Source: Nitrospirae bacterium YQR-1
Lineage (GTDB): Bacteria; Nitrospirota; Thermodesulfovibrionia; Thermodesulfovibrionales; Magnetobacteriaceae
Length of the DNA stretch: 64,000 nt
Assembly: GCA_039908095.1 (NCBI GenBank)
Contig: JAMOBJ010000009.1
Span: 1 to 64,000, forward strand
Direction of reading: 5' to 3'
Of this stretch, positions 52,728 to 61,456 are shown piece by piece. A program made the position numbers and the translations under genes. Position 1 is the first letter of the stretch. Each line of letters starts with the position of its first letter. The notes under the pieces were generated by a model. The model searched no databases. It was not told where the DNA came from and worked only from the letters and a program-made list of their open reading frames with translations.

Positions 52728-53051
52728 TTATTCTGTATCCGCCGGTGTAACAACAGCCATAACGACAAGCCTTTCCCCTTTGGAAGCCTTAAAACCATGC
52801 GGTACCAGCGGGTCACAAAGAATAGCGGTCTTTGCATCAGCCTCGATTTCCTCTTCCCCGACTGTAAAAACCCCGCTGCCTTCCACACAGTACATCATGA
52901 GCCTCAGTGGGGCCTTATGAGGGGTTATCTCCTGCCCGGGTTCTAAACACATCAGTGCCACTCTCATCTCAGGCTTATCTGAAAGCATCTGCCGTGTAAA
53001 TTTCTCCGAATTAAAATTTATGAATTTCTTTAATTCTAAAATCTCCGCCAT
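52728..53051 (-). CDS. Cupin-domain protein
   Basis: A 107-aa small cupin. Metal-ligand motif 1 is partly present (LEPGQEITPHKAPLRLMMYCVEGSG; His at about 43, with His/Glu replaced), and motif 2 reads CDPLVPHGFKASKGERL with His at about 84. The first motif lacks the usual HxH pair, so metal binding is uncertain. AGGAGG precedes the ATG. Function unknown; cupins of this size often bind small effectors. Confidence 0.8.
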   Translation of the reverse strand: MAEILELKKFINFNSEKFTRQMLSDKPEMRVALMCLEPGQEITPHKAPLRLMMYCVEGSGVFTVGEEEIEADAKTAILCDPLVPHGFKASKGERLVVMAVVTPADTE

Positions 53052-53179
53052 CTTTTAAAACCTCCTCTGCTTTAATACATTTACCTTATGTTATCAAATC
53101 CACATTTTTTCACATATGAGTTAAATCATAAGGCAGGTGTGCCGGCAGACAATATATTATTTTTTTTGAAATTTAGCTA

Positions 53180-53209
53180 TTGACTTTTTAGAAAGTTATG
53201 TATCATAAT
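53180..53209 (+). promoter_or_regulatory. Promoter of the cold-shock gene
   Basis: TTGACT (53180-53185), an 18-base spacer and CATAAT (53204-53209) lie about 115 bases ahead of the start codon; a TATCAT at 53201 is a second possible -10. The resulting leader would begin in the palindrome at 53206-53233. Confidence 0.5.
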
Positions 53210-53233
53210 ACTTCTGAAGTTTCAGAAGTATTA
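53206..53233. promoter_or_regulatory. 28-bp perfect palindrome at the cold-shock promoter
   Basis: TAATACTTCTGAA, two bases, then TTCAGAAGTATTA is a perfect inverted repeat overlapping the -10 region or the first transcribed bases. It may be an operator for a dimeric regulator or, if transcribed, a 5' hairpin that changes with temperature. Confidence 0.55.
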
Positions 53234-53325
53234 GTAAGTTGCACAAGGCCACAAAGACTTTAGCTTTTTGGCTTTTCTATCAAGTTGTTTTTTCTGATAC
53301 TTTAGTTTTTGAATAAGGAGGTACG

Positions 53326-53532
53326 ATGGAAATGGCTAAAGGTAAAGTCAAGTGGTTTAATGTATCCAAAGGTTTTGGATTTATTACCAATGAAGATGGT
53401 AAAGATGTTTTTGTTCACCACTCTTCTATTAAGGGTAACGGTTTTAAATCCCTTGCCGAAGGTGAAGCTGTCAGTTTTGACATCGAAAAAGACCCGAAGG
53501 GCCTTAGGGCAATTAATGTAGTTAAACTTTAA
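53326..53532 (+). CDS. Cold-shock domain protein
   Basis: A 68-aa CspA-family protein that binds single-stranded RNA and DNA. RNP1 is KGFGFI (residues about 15-20) and RNP2 is VFVHHS (about 30-35); the start [14 protein letters not shown] is standard. AAGGAGG lies a few bases before ATG 53326; ATG 53332 is also possible and would give the conventional first residue. The long leader with a palindrome and a strong terminator make it a monocistronic unit. Confidence 0.95.
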   Translation: MEMAKGKVKWFNVSKGFGFITNEDGKDVFVHHSSIKGNGFKSLAEGEAVSFDIEKDPKGLRAINVVKL

Positions 53533-53553
53533 TTTAAACCGCATTAAAACCGT

Positions 53554-53590
53554 AAAGGCACTCTTGCACCACAAGGGTGCCTTTGTTTTA
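53554..53590 (+). terminator. Rho-independent terminator of the cold-shock gene
   Basis: AAAGGCACTCTTG and CAAGGGTGCCTTT form a 13-bp stem with one mismatch around a loop of about five bases, followed by GTTTTATT. It lies about 20 bases after the stop codon. Confidence 0.85.
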
Positions 53591-53726
53591 TTCACCGCTA
53601 AGTTGCCACCAAAGCCTTTTCTGAATTTCTATTTGCTTTAATCCCTGATTGACAATTTCATGTTTTATCCATTAACGTAAAATCATCTGCCGGTGGTAAC
53701 TAAAATCAGATATTGGGAGATGTGTT

Positions 53727-55346
53727 ATGCCGCTTAGTTTCAGCGATAATATTTTAAAGGGACTACCTGACGATATTGTTCAAATGGCGCATTCCTTTAT
53801 TTGCGGCGTAGAGTCGTTCAAAGACACAGGGAAACTGCTTAGAATTCCTGAGGTCATGTCTTTGTTTAAACAGCACAGGGAAACCATCTGTAAAAACCTT
53901 ATAGAAATATCGGGACTTTGTGAGTGTGTGCCGCAGAGGTACGAAAAATTTCGTCCTATAGTATATGACGGTGCAATGCTGTTACTTGCCGGCATTTCTG
54001 TTAAGAGGTTCATGGAAATTCTGCTGGCTCAGGAAGCACTTCCACCCGGCGCTCCCGTGGGTGAGCGTTTACTTAGTCTTTCAGGGGAATTCCCCATGCT
54101 TCATAAACTTGGGCAGATAGTAGCAAGAAATCCCGAAATGGATAAACACTTCAGCCACTGGCTCATAAAGCTTGAAAACAGCACCATAACAGACGGCTTA
54201 GACGGTATAAAGAGAAAAATTCTGAGAGAGTTGGGGGATAGTATAGTTAAGAAGTTCCAGATATCACCGGGCTCTGAGGTGCTCTCTCAGGCAAGTGTTG
54301 CCTCTGTTGTTGACTTCACATGGGTTAATGAGGGGCGTCAAATAGAAGGAGTTTTTAAAACACTACGGCCCGGCGTTTCTAAAAAACTTAAAGAAGAGGT
54401 AGGCATTTTAGATAAAATGGCTGAATTTTTTGTGCAAAACAGAGAGAAATATGAGATGCCTGAGTTTAAATTTATTGAAACATTTGCAGACATAAAAGAA
54501 GCGCTTCTGCGGGAAATTTATCTGATAAATGAGCAGGTTAACTTAAAGCGTGCAAAAGATTTCTATAAAACAGATAAACGTATCAGAGTGCCTGAGCCCT
54601 TTCATTTTTCGGTGCCGGCAGTTACCGCCATGGAAAGAATACGGGGGGTGAAGGTCACAGAGGCCGGACTTAATCAGTCTCAGAAAAAAAAATGTGCAGG
54701 CCTGCTTTTTGACTGTTTCTTTTTTAACACTCTTTTTAGCACAGAGGAGACTGCTATTTTCCATGGTGACCCACATGCCGGAAATATTTTTCTGGTTTTT
54801 TCAGAAACTGCTGAAGGTGGTGTTGCTGATGTGGCATTACTTGACTGGAGCCTAACTGGGGAGCTTACAACAGAACAACGTGCTATAATGTTAAAGCTTG
54901 TTATAAGTATTGCTCTCAGGGACAGGCCGGAAACCCTGAGGGCTGTACAGATGCTTTCCTCCACAAATGGCTTTAGTACATTGGACAGAGATATGGTTAT
55001 AGGGGAAATCATGGAGTCTTTCAATAAACCTTCCGGTAAATTTATAGAAAAAGCCCTTAATCTGCTTGATGTCTTGTCGCTAAGAGGAATAAAATTTCCA
55101 ACAGAACTGTTGCTTTTCAGAAAAGCGATTTTTACCTTAAATGGACTCTTGCAGGCTCTTGACGATGAATTTGATATGGATAACCGTCTTTTTGGTTTTT
55201 TACTGAAACACCTGCCGGATGAGATACCACAAAGATGGTTCTATAGTTTTTTCCCATATTTTGAAACAAGGGAAGCATACAAGACAATGCTCACTAATGC
55301 CGAGCTGTTGAGGCTTGGTGCATCAATTGCAATGGAGACGATTTAA
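53727..55346 (+). CDS. UbiB/ABC1-family atypical kinase-like protein
   Basis: A 539-aa protein of the ABC1/UbiB/AarF family. The invariant KxGQ motif is KLGQIVARNPEMDKH near residue 127, the ATP-binding lysine is in EGVFKTLRPGVSKKL near 205, and the catalytic loop is FHGDPHAGNIFL near 345, with the metal-binding motif LLDWSLTG (DFG equivalent) near 375. The alanine-rich loop is replaced by QASVASV. It lacks the C-terminal membrane helices of UbiB. Family members support quinone or lipid metabolism; this one leads an operon with a spermidine-synthase-like and an SGNH gene, so a role in envelope lipids or glycans is possible. Confidence 0.85.
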   Translation: MPLSFSDNILKGLPDDIVQMAHSFICGVESFKDTGKLLRIPEVMSLFKQHRETICKNLIEISGLCECVPQRYEKFRPIVYDGAMLLLAGISVKRFMEILLAQEALPPGAPVGERLLSLSGEFPMLHKLGQIVARNPEMDKHFSHWLIKLENSTITDGLDGIKRKILRELGDSIVKKFQISPGSEVLSQASVASVVDFTWVNEGRQIEGVFKTLRPGVSKKLKEEVGILDKMAEFFVQNREKYEMPEFKFIETFADIKEALLREIYLINEQVNLKRAKDFYKTDKRIRVPEPFHFSVPAVTAMERIRGVKVTEAGLNQSQKKKCAGLLFDCFFFNTLFSTEETAIFHGDPHAGNIFLVFSETAEGGVADVALLDWSLTGELTTEQRAIMLKLVISIALRDRPETLRAVQMLSSTNGFSTLDRDMVIGEIMESFNKPSGKFIEKALNLLDVLSLRGIKFPTELLLFRKAIFTLNGLLQALDDEFDMDNRLFGFLLKHLPDEIPQRWFYSFFPYFETREAYKTMLTNAELLRLGASIAMETI

Positions 55347-55354
55347 TAAAGAAT

Positions 55355-56176
55355 ATGCATGGACAGTATGGTAAGGAATCTGTGTTGTATCGTAAGCAAA
55401 GCCTGTACAATAACCTTGTTGTAACCTGTTGTGGCAGCAGGGTAACACTATGGTCACCGGAGGGAGTAAGGCAGAGTGTTTTTGATATGGATAACCCTGC
55501 GGTCCCTGGTCTTGAGTACGCTAAGTATATGCTCCTTGCCCTTACCTTTATCCCTGCCCCTGGCTCTGTTGTTGCAATAGGACTGGGCGGCGGAACAATC
55601 CCAATGGCACTGTCTGAGCTATTGCAAAAGTGTCTCATTCATGTGGTGGAAATAGACAGCGAGGTTCTGAGTATTGCAAACAATTTTTTTGGTTTTAAAG
55701 AAGCACCTTTGATGAGAGTATTTATTGAGGACGGTTACATTTTTATTAAAAACTCCACCGATTTATATGATATAGCCTTGGTGGACGCATATAAGGGGGG
55801 CAGTCAGCCCAAGGCTTTGTCTTCAAAGTTGTTTTTCCACAATCTTGCTAAAACACTAAGGCCTGAGGGGCTCTGTGTCATAAATCTGGTAACCACTGAC
55901 AGTGAAAGTCTCAACAATACTATAAGCAATATGAAGACGGTCTTTAAGAACACATGGTATATTCAATGTAAGACTTCAAGAAATGTGGTTTACTTTGCGT
56001 CAAATTATGATTATGACAAGCTAATTTTAGTCGCAAATATTAGAAAAATACAGGAGTTGCTGTCTTTGGGGTATTTGGAAATTTTACAACATACTAAAAA
56101 GCTTCAAGGTGATAATGGCTGGGGTGCTGTAACAAGGTTTCTTAAAAGGCTCTTTTTAGATGGAATTTTATTTTGA
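55355..56176 (+). CDS. Spermidine-synthase-like protein
   Basis: A 273-aa protein with the polyamine-synthase/SAM-methyltransferase Rossmann fold: SVVAIGLGGGTIPMALSE near residue 67, HVVEIDSEVLSIA near 90 and YDIALVDAYKGG near 130. The GGG-T nucleotide loop and the acidic ligand (VEID) are present, but the catalytic DxxDP motif of true SpeE is replaced by VDAYKGG, so it may have another function. It starts nine bases after the UbiB-like gene and its stop overlaps the next start (TTGA). Confidence 0.8.
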   Translation: MHGQYGKESVLYRKQSLYNNLVVTCCGSRVTLWSPEGVRQSVFDMDNPAVPGLEYAKYMLLALTFIPAPGSVVAIGLGGGTIPMALSELLQKCLIHVVEIDSEVLSIANNFFGFKEAPLMRVFIEDGYIFIKNSTDLYDIALVDAYKGGSQPKALSSKLFFHNLAKTLRPEGLCVINLVTTDSESLNNTISNMKTVFKNTWYIQCKTSRNVVYFASNYDYDKLILVANIRKIQELLSLGYLEILQHTKKLQGDNGWGAVTRFLKRLFLDGILF

Positions 56177-57432
56177 GAAATGTAAATGTTACAGGCAGAG
56201 GTTTTCTCATAAATACGTTGATAGTGTTTTTTTCGTTGTTCTTAGCGCTGACGCTTGGTGAAATTTTCTTAAGGGTGACGGAAAACACTTTTCCGGTGTT
56301 AAAGAAAGCTCAGGTTGTAGGCTGGCGGGGAGTTTGTGCAAAAGAGGAGCAAAACCAGCTCGGTTTCAGGGGACGCTCTGTTTCTTACTCAGATAATGAT
56401 TTTGTAGTGTTGCTTGTAGGAGATTCCCAGGTTCATGCAGGCCACTATCCGTTTAATTGTATGCCTGAGGCTGTTTTAGAACATTATTTAAACGGTGAAC
56501 CGGCGCCTGCGGAGGCACTTCTGCAACAGTTAAACGACAGCAAAGCACTGCCGGCTTCCTGCGGCAAACTCTATGGAGGCAGAGATAAGCACCGCATAAA
56601 GGTCTTCTCAATCGGGACAGACGGTTACGGACAGGACCAGGAACTTTTGGCACTGTCGGAATACTTTAAAACCTACAGAGCCGGCATGTCTGTACTTTGG
56701 TTTACTCCCACTAACGACATTTGGAATAATGTATTTCCAACCCACTTTCCCGGCAACAAAGACGGCACACCTAAGCCGACCTTTATCTTAAGGAAAGATA
56801 AGTTGATTTATCCGCCGGAAGCCGTAAAAACCGCAAGACCGCTTTTTAGGCTGACAGAACTTTATAATATGGTCTTTTTCAGGTACATGGACGGAAAGTG
56901 GGAAAAGTATTTGCCAAAGCCGTACGAACCACTGACAAGTTATAACGGACCGGAGACGCCCATAAAATACGATTTTCCTGAAACTGAGAATTTTAAAACT
57001 GAGAAAACGCATTTTTCAATTATTCTGACTCCCCGCAGTGAGAGAATGACATACGGCATAAGGTTAACCAACAGGCTCATCAGAGAGATTGAATCACTAT
57101 CGGCGAAAAACGGCAGCCGATTTGTTGCTTTTTGGAACGATGTGAACTGGAGTACGAGGAAAAATGCTTTTTGGTATCACTTTTCTCATGATACATCTGA
57201 ACATGTTTTTAAAGTTAACGGCGGATTTTTTAAAGGTTCAAGACAGCAATATGATCAGAACATTTCAGATGTTTTCTCAGATATAAAACATTATAGAATA
57301 GAAATCAGGGAAAAAAACTGGTTTAAAAGCAATCAGGATGCTCATATGAGCATAAAAGCTCTTGATGAGTCTATGCACACTCTTGCGGATAATGTTTTAA
57401 AAGATATTCCAGAAAAGTATCTGAACAGATGA
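56173..57432 (+). CDS. SGNH-like membrane-anchored protein
   Basis: A 419-aa protein with an N-terminal membrane segment (about residues 10-30, FLINTLIVFFSLFLALTL) and a diverged SGNH-like domain. VVLLVGDSQVHAGHY near residue 78 has the GDS nucleophile block, FSIGTDGYGQDQELLALSEY the second block, and SVLWFTPTNDIWNN the third (TND). Near the C-terminus DAHMSIKA could supply the Asp-x-His pair. It starts at TTG, overlapping the preceding gene by four bases. Similar proteins occur at 38383 and 48867, here as part of an operon. Confidence 0.68.
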   Translation: MRNVNVTGRGFLINTLIVFFSLFLALTLGEIFLRVTENTFPVLKKAQVVGWRGVCAKEEQNQLGFRGRSVSYSDNDFVVLLVGDSQVHAGHYPFNCMPEAVLEHYLNGEPAPAEALLQQLNDSKALPASCGKLYGGRDKHRIKVFSIGTDGYGQDQELLALSEYFKTYRAGMSVLWFTPTNDIWNNVFPTHFPGNKDGTPKPTFILRKDKLIYPPEAVKTARPLFRLTELYNMVFFRYMDGKWEKYLPKPYEPLTSYNGPETPIKYDFPETENFKTEKTHFSIILTPRSERMTYGIRLTNRLIREIESLSAKNGSRFVAFWNDVNWSTRKNAFWYHFSHDTSEHVFKVNGGFFKGSRQQYDQNISDVFSDIKHYRIEIREKNWFKSNQDAHMSIKALDESMHTLADNVLKDIPEKYLNR

Positions 57433-57491
57433 TGCTTAAAATGTGAAAGCCTCCGGTATTATGAATTAAAGATTAAAGAGAGCGTGCCGGT

Positions 57492-59525
57492 ATGTTAAAA
57501 AACAGAACCATTATTGCGTTTTTTATTTTATCTCTTGTGCGGGTTCCCGTAGTGGCAGGGATAACGTCACTCATACTGATTGTTTTTTTACCCGCATCAA
57601 TTACAGAAAATCTCACAAGGAAGAAAGTATTCGGCCTGACTCCGGGTCTCTTTATTATCCCTGCCGTTGCTGTTGCCGCATATTTTATTTATCTGACAGG
57701 GGTTATTTTCCATATTTCAAGCGCTTTTAGTTTGTATATATATCTGTCACTTCTTGTTTCTCTTTTTCTTGCCACAAGTAAGGGCTTCACCGGCAACCCT
57801 GATTTTTCTTATCCTGCGTGGGTTTATGTAGTATCGGCAGTGACAGCGCTTTATCTGATTGTTATCCTGGGTGAGCAGCCGATAACTCTGATAACCCAGC
57901 CACGGTTTGATGAGGTGCTGATAAAGCACGGCACATTAATACGCTCCATTTCACAGTACGGGCTTCCTGCCGTTAACCCCTACGTGTTAAATCCGGATTT
58001 AGCAGGCGTCCCTCTCGCCTACTACTACTCCTACCAGACCCTCTGCAGCGCAATTGCAGATGTGGGAGTTGTTTCCGCACTTAACGCACACGGCATTATA
58101 AGCGCCGTCATTTTCGTCGGGTTTTTTCTCCTCATTTTTGATTACGCAAAGTCCCTGCCGATTCATAAAACACTAATACCTTTCACTCTTTTATTTATCC
58201 TGTTTGGTTCGGGGATATCTGTAGTAGGCAATATAATACAACAGATGGTTTCAAATGAGGGGAAACTCACAGCAGATACTATATTAATGGGGCAGAGTTG
58301 GAGCTCCGTTTATGGTTTGCATATAAATCCAATATACAGAGCTTTTTTAAACGGGATACAACATATTTTACCGGCTGCGTTAGTCCTGTGGCTGGCCCTT
58401 ATCGTTAAGATGGAAGGTATCGGTAGTTTTTTTAAAGTTCAGACCTCCCTGCTCTGTATAGCGCTCTTGCCCGTGCTCTCTCCTTTTGTCTCACTAAGCG
58501 GAATTCCAGCAGCTTTGTTGATACTAATCATTTGTTTGTCTGAGCATTATCGCAATATAAATTATAAATTTCTTGATAAAACAACAATTTGGTTTGCTAT
58601 CACCTCGGCGGTTTACCTGTTGCTATCCATTCCCGCACTTAATTATTTATTTAACGGAGGTAAGAACTCCGGCAGTCTTCATTTCGGCATGGCCTCATAC
58701 GGACCTCTATGGTTTAGCTCAGTGCCCGTAATTGGAGGTGTGTTGAATATAATCGCATTTTTGGTTATTCCACTGTTTCCGGCTGTTTTTTTTATCTTTA
58801 TTAAGCCTGTGAATTTTAACTCTTATATTAAAACGTATTGGCCCCTTTTGATTTGCGCTTTTACAGGGTTTTTAGTACATTTCACTGTTTACAGCAACAA
58901 TCCGGTAAATGATGCAGGGTTTAGGTCCGTGTATTTGTCGTTGATCTCTGTTTATCTGTTGTCTGGGGTGAACCTCTCTCTTGTGTGCTCAGGCAGGACA
59001 TTTTTTTATAAGCCGTTGTTTTTAGGGGCGGCTGCGTTGCTTACGATTGTAAGTTTAGCTCCCATGTTCTATTACTATTTCTATGTCAGGGTAGCGGACA
59101 GAACCGTCAGTAATGCAAATAATATCTATGTTGTGGATGTTAATACTGATCTGCTGCCGCTGTATCGCTATATGCAAAAACATTTGCCGAAAGAGGCCGT
59201 TATTCAGGGTAATCCTTTTGTCAGGCTGTCGGCACAGTTTTATTTTTCAGGACACAGGGCGCTGGTTGCAGAAAAGCTCCACTCTGAGATTTTATACAGC
59301 GGTTCAGCAGCTAAATCCAATATGCTGACTCTTGAGAGATTACTTGCCGATAAGAACCCTTGCACTCTGTCACGCGGACTTAAAAACACCGGCATATACG
59401 CTATTGTAGTATCTAAGCCGCCCATGACTGAGGGATTTCCGGTTGATTACAACAAAATTGCTGACAGTGGCTGCTTTACCAAAATTTTCAGAAGCGAAAA
59501 CTACTTCCTGTTCGCTCCAATTTGA
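57492..59525 (+). CDS. Large polytopic membrane protein, GT-C-like
   Basis: A 677-aa protein with about 13-14 membrane segments and a C-terminal soluble domain (about residues 540-677). The loop after the fourth or fifth segment has QPRFDEVLIKHGTLIRSI and PYVLNPDLAGVPLAYYY, with acidic residues in the position of GT-C catalytic sites. I do not recognise a specific family. It lies 59 bases after the SGNH gene, so the four genes from 53727 may be one transcript. It probably transfers or exports a sugar-lipid; this is inference. Confidence 0.6.
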   Translation: MLKNRTIIAFFILSLVRVPVVAGITSLILIVFLPASITENLTRKKVFGLTPGLFIIPAVAVAAYFIYLTGVIFHISSAFSLYIYLSLLVSLFLATSKGFTGNPDFSYPAWVYVVSAVTALYLIVILGEQPITLITQPRFDEVLIKHGTLIRSISQYGLPAVNPYVLNPDLAGVPLAYYYSYQTLCSAIADVGVVSALNAHGIISAVIFVGFFLLIFDYAKSLPIHKTLIPFTLLFILFGSGISVVGNIIQQMVSNEGKLTADTILMGQSWSSVYGLHINPIYRAFLNGIQHILPAALVLWLALIVKMEGIGSFFKVQTSLLCIALLPVLSPFVSLSGIPAALLILIICLSEHYRNINYKFLDKTTIWFAITSAVYLLLSIPALNYLFNGGKNSGSLHFGMASYGPLWFSSVPVIGGVLNIIAFLVIPLFPAVFFIFIKPVNFNSYIKTYWPLLICAFTGFLVHFTVYSNNPVNDAGFRSVYLSLISVYLLSGVNLSLVCSGRTFFYKPLFLGAAALLTIVSLAPMFYYYFYVRVADRTVSNANNIYVVDVNTDLLPLYRYMQKHLPKEAVIQGNPFVRLSAQFYFSGHRALVAEKLHSEILYSGSAAKSNMLTLERLLADKNPCTLSRGLKNTGIYAIVVSKPPMTEGFPVDYNKIADSGCFTKIFRSENYFLFAPI

Positions 59526-59547
59526 ACGCATGGACAATTGACTTAAG

Positions 59548-59632
59548 CAGCCCCACCTTTAGGGAAGAGTACGCCCCTGAGCTTTTGACGAAGCCAACGG
59601 AGTTAGACGATTGAATGCAACTTGGTATAATT
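59548..59632 (+). repeat. Right arm of MITE-like repeat, overlapping the pfkB 3' end
   Basis: ACCTTTAGGGAAGAGTACG, CCCCTGAGCTTTTGACGAAG, CCAACGGAGTTAGACGATTG and AATGCAACTTGGTATAA reproduce the right half of the family with an intact terminus. The segment supplies the last 23 codons and stop of the minus-strand kinase gene at 59559-60518. Confidence 0.85.
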
Positions 59633-60518
59633 CATGTTTTTTCATAAACTCTGTGATTTCAATGATATCAGGGATACCGGTTCTACCTCCCAATTTAAGG
59701 CATTTAGCGGCGGCTAAGGCTGTGGCAAATTTTATAACCTCTTCAATCGGCCAGCCACTGAGTAAGCCGTAAATATACCCGCCATGAAAGACGTCACCGG
59801 CTCCGGTTGTGTCAACAGGTTTAATTTTACAGGCCGGGAAATGAAAGTATTTATCTGCCGTTGCTGTGATGCTGCCCTTTTGGCCTAATGTTACAGTTGC
59901 AGCTTTAGCGCCTGCAGCAAGAAGGTTTTTTAATGTTGTTGTATGATTTTCGCAATAACTTGTACTAAAATCTTCCGAGCACACGATATAGTCACACAGT
60001 GGCAGTAATTGTTCTGTGCCGTCTCTGAGAGTACCCACATCAAGCATTACGGGGATATTTTTTAGTTTTGCCGCTGTGGCGGCTTCAATTGCGGCCTCAA
60101 GCATAAGCCCGTCAAGATGAAGCATGTCAACCCCTGAGAAAAATGAATCACTTATGTTATCTCCTTTAAGATTCCCAAAAGTAGGCCGTGACCAAAAAAT
60201 AGTTCTTCTGCCATTTTCCCTGTTGACCAAAATAAAGGCGAGTTGAGATTGATATCCCGGCACTTTTACCATAAAGCTGATATCAACACCTTCTCTTACA
60301 AGCTCGGAGATTATTATTTGGCCTGTGCTATCATCAGAGACTAAGCCCATAAATCTGGTTGAGACTCCCAGACGGCTTAATGCAACAAGGGCTGTTGCCA
60401 CCGGGCCTCCACCCTGGGCAAGCCACGGCGTTACCTCACATTTCATGTCCTCGGAAGGATATGTATCAATGAAAGCAAGATTATCAAGCGAGCACTGTCC
60501 AATACCTGCCACCATCAT
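59559..60518 (-). CDS. PfkB-family sugar kinase with a repeat-derived C-terminus
   Basis: A 319-aa ribokinase-fold kinase. GQCSLDNLAFIDTYP near the N-terminus, the substrate-binding AQGGGPVATALVALSRLG near residue 35 and the signature DTTGAGDVFHGGYIYGL near 238 with catalytic Asp are intact, so activity is plausible; the sugar is unknown. The family normally ends near EFMKKH. Here the reading frame continues for 23 residues (beginning LYQVAFNRL) encoded by the MITE-like repeat at 59548-59632. The start ATG overlaps the acyltransferase stop by four bases, so it belongs to the rplU-rpmA-obg strand group. Confidence 0.88.
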   Translation of the reverse strand: MMVAGIGQCSLDNLAFIDTYPSEDMKCEVTPWLAQGGGPVATALVALSRLGVSTRFMGLVSDDSTGQIIISELVREGVDISFMVKVPGYQSQLAFILVNRENGRRTIFWSRPTFGNLKGDNISDSFFSGVDMLHLDGLMLEAAIEAATAAKLKNIPVMLDVGTLRDGTEQLLPLCDYIVCSEDFSTSYCENHTTTLKNLLAAGAKAATVTLGQKGSITATADKYFHFPACKIKPVDTTGAGDVFHGGYIYGLLSGWPIEEVIKFATALAAAKCLKLGGRTGIPDIIEITEFMKKHELYQVAFNRLTPLASSKAQGRTLP

Positions 60519-61456
60519 GGCTTAGCCCATACATTTTCTTTTTTGTAAGTTTTCCATCTGTTGTGAATCCAAAGATATTGCTCCGGGTACTCCCTTATGA
60601 TGTGTTCCATGGCTTTTGTAATCTCTCCGGTAATGCGGTGTATTTCAGCTTTTTCGCTGCTGTAGCTGCTAAGGGGATAAATCGGATCGCTTACAAACCC
60701 TGTAAAAGTCCCGTCATTAGCTTTTTGCCTTACACAGGCACAGACCACGACGGGTTTTTTGTAAAGTACCGAAAGCATTGCCGGAATCGGCGTTGCTGTT
60801 GCCTTTCTTCCAAAGTAATCAACAGAGATTCCCTTTGATGTGCTTTGGTCGGGCAGCATTCCAATTGACTTACCACGCCGGAGGGTTTCCTGAAGTTTAA
60901 ACATTGCATTTGTCTTGGCAATAAAGACCTGACCGGTATCAGTGCGGCTGGAATAGATTAATTTCTCTAAATATGGGTTATCAAGCGGCCTTGCCACTAC
61001 AACCAGAGCAATCCCTACTATGGAGCTTACGTGAGGGAGTAGTTCCCAGTTGCCTATATGCGGAGTTAAAAAGATGCAGCCTCCGCTTGAGTCATGAATG
61101 TCTTTAGCCTTTTTAAACAGCATCTCGATGTGGGTTGTGCTTTTATGGGCTTTTCTGAAAGCCTCGGGAGTTTTAAAAGTGCTCCGGTTTTTTATCATCT
61201 CAAGAAAAGACATTATAAATGAGCGGCAGCTTTCCCTTGCTATAGTGGTTACCTCGGCCTGCGATTTGTCAGGGAATGCGGAAGAGATATTTTCAATGGC
61301 AATTGAGCGTCTCTTTGGTACAAATCTAAAAAGCATATCGCCTGTGATTGTGCCTAATATTCTGATTCCACGGTTAGGTAAAAGCCCTGCCAACGTAAAA
61401 AGCACAAGGACTGCAAAGTATTCTATAAGCCATTTGAGTTTTGACTTTTTTACCAT
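60515..61456 (-). CDS. Lipid A biosynthesis acyltransferase (LpxL/HtrB family)
   Basis: A 313-aa inner-membrane enzyme that adds a secondary acyl chain to lipid A or a related lipid. It has an N-terminal membrane segment (about residues 9-27), the catalytic HIGNWELLPH motif (HxxxxE) near residue 133, MLPDQSTSKGISVDYFG near 200 and PEQYLWIHNRWKTY at the C-terminus, all typical. This supports a diderm envelope. Its start overlaps the obg stop and its stop overlaps pfkB. Confidence 0.92.
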   Translation of the reverse strand: MVKKSKLKWLIEYFAVLVLFTLAGLLPNRGIRILGTITGDMLFRFVPKRRSIAIENISSAFPDKSQAEVTTIARESCRSFIMSFLEMIKNRSTFKTPEAFRKAHKSTTHIEMLFKKAKDIHDSSGGCIFLTPHIGNWELLPHVSSIVGIALVVVARPLDNPYLEKLIYSSRTDTGQVFIAKTNAMFKLQETLRRGKSIGMLPDQSTSKGISVDYFGRKATATPIPAMLSVLYKKPVVVCACVRQKANDGTFTGFVSDPIYPLSSYSSEKAEIHRITGEITKAMEHIIREYPEQYLWIHNRWKTYKKENVWAKP

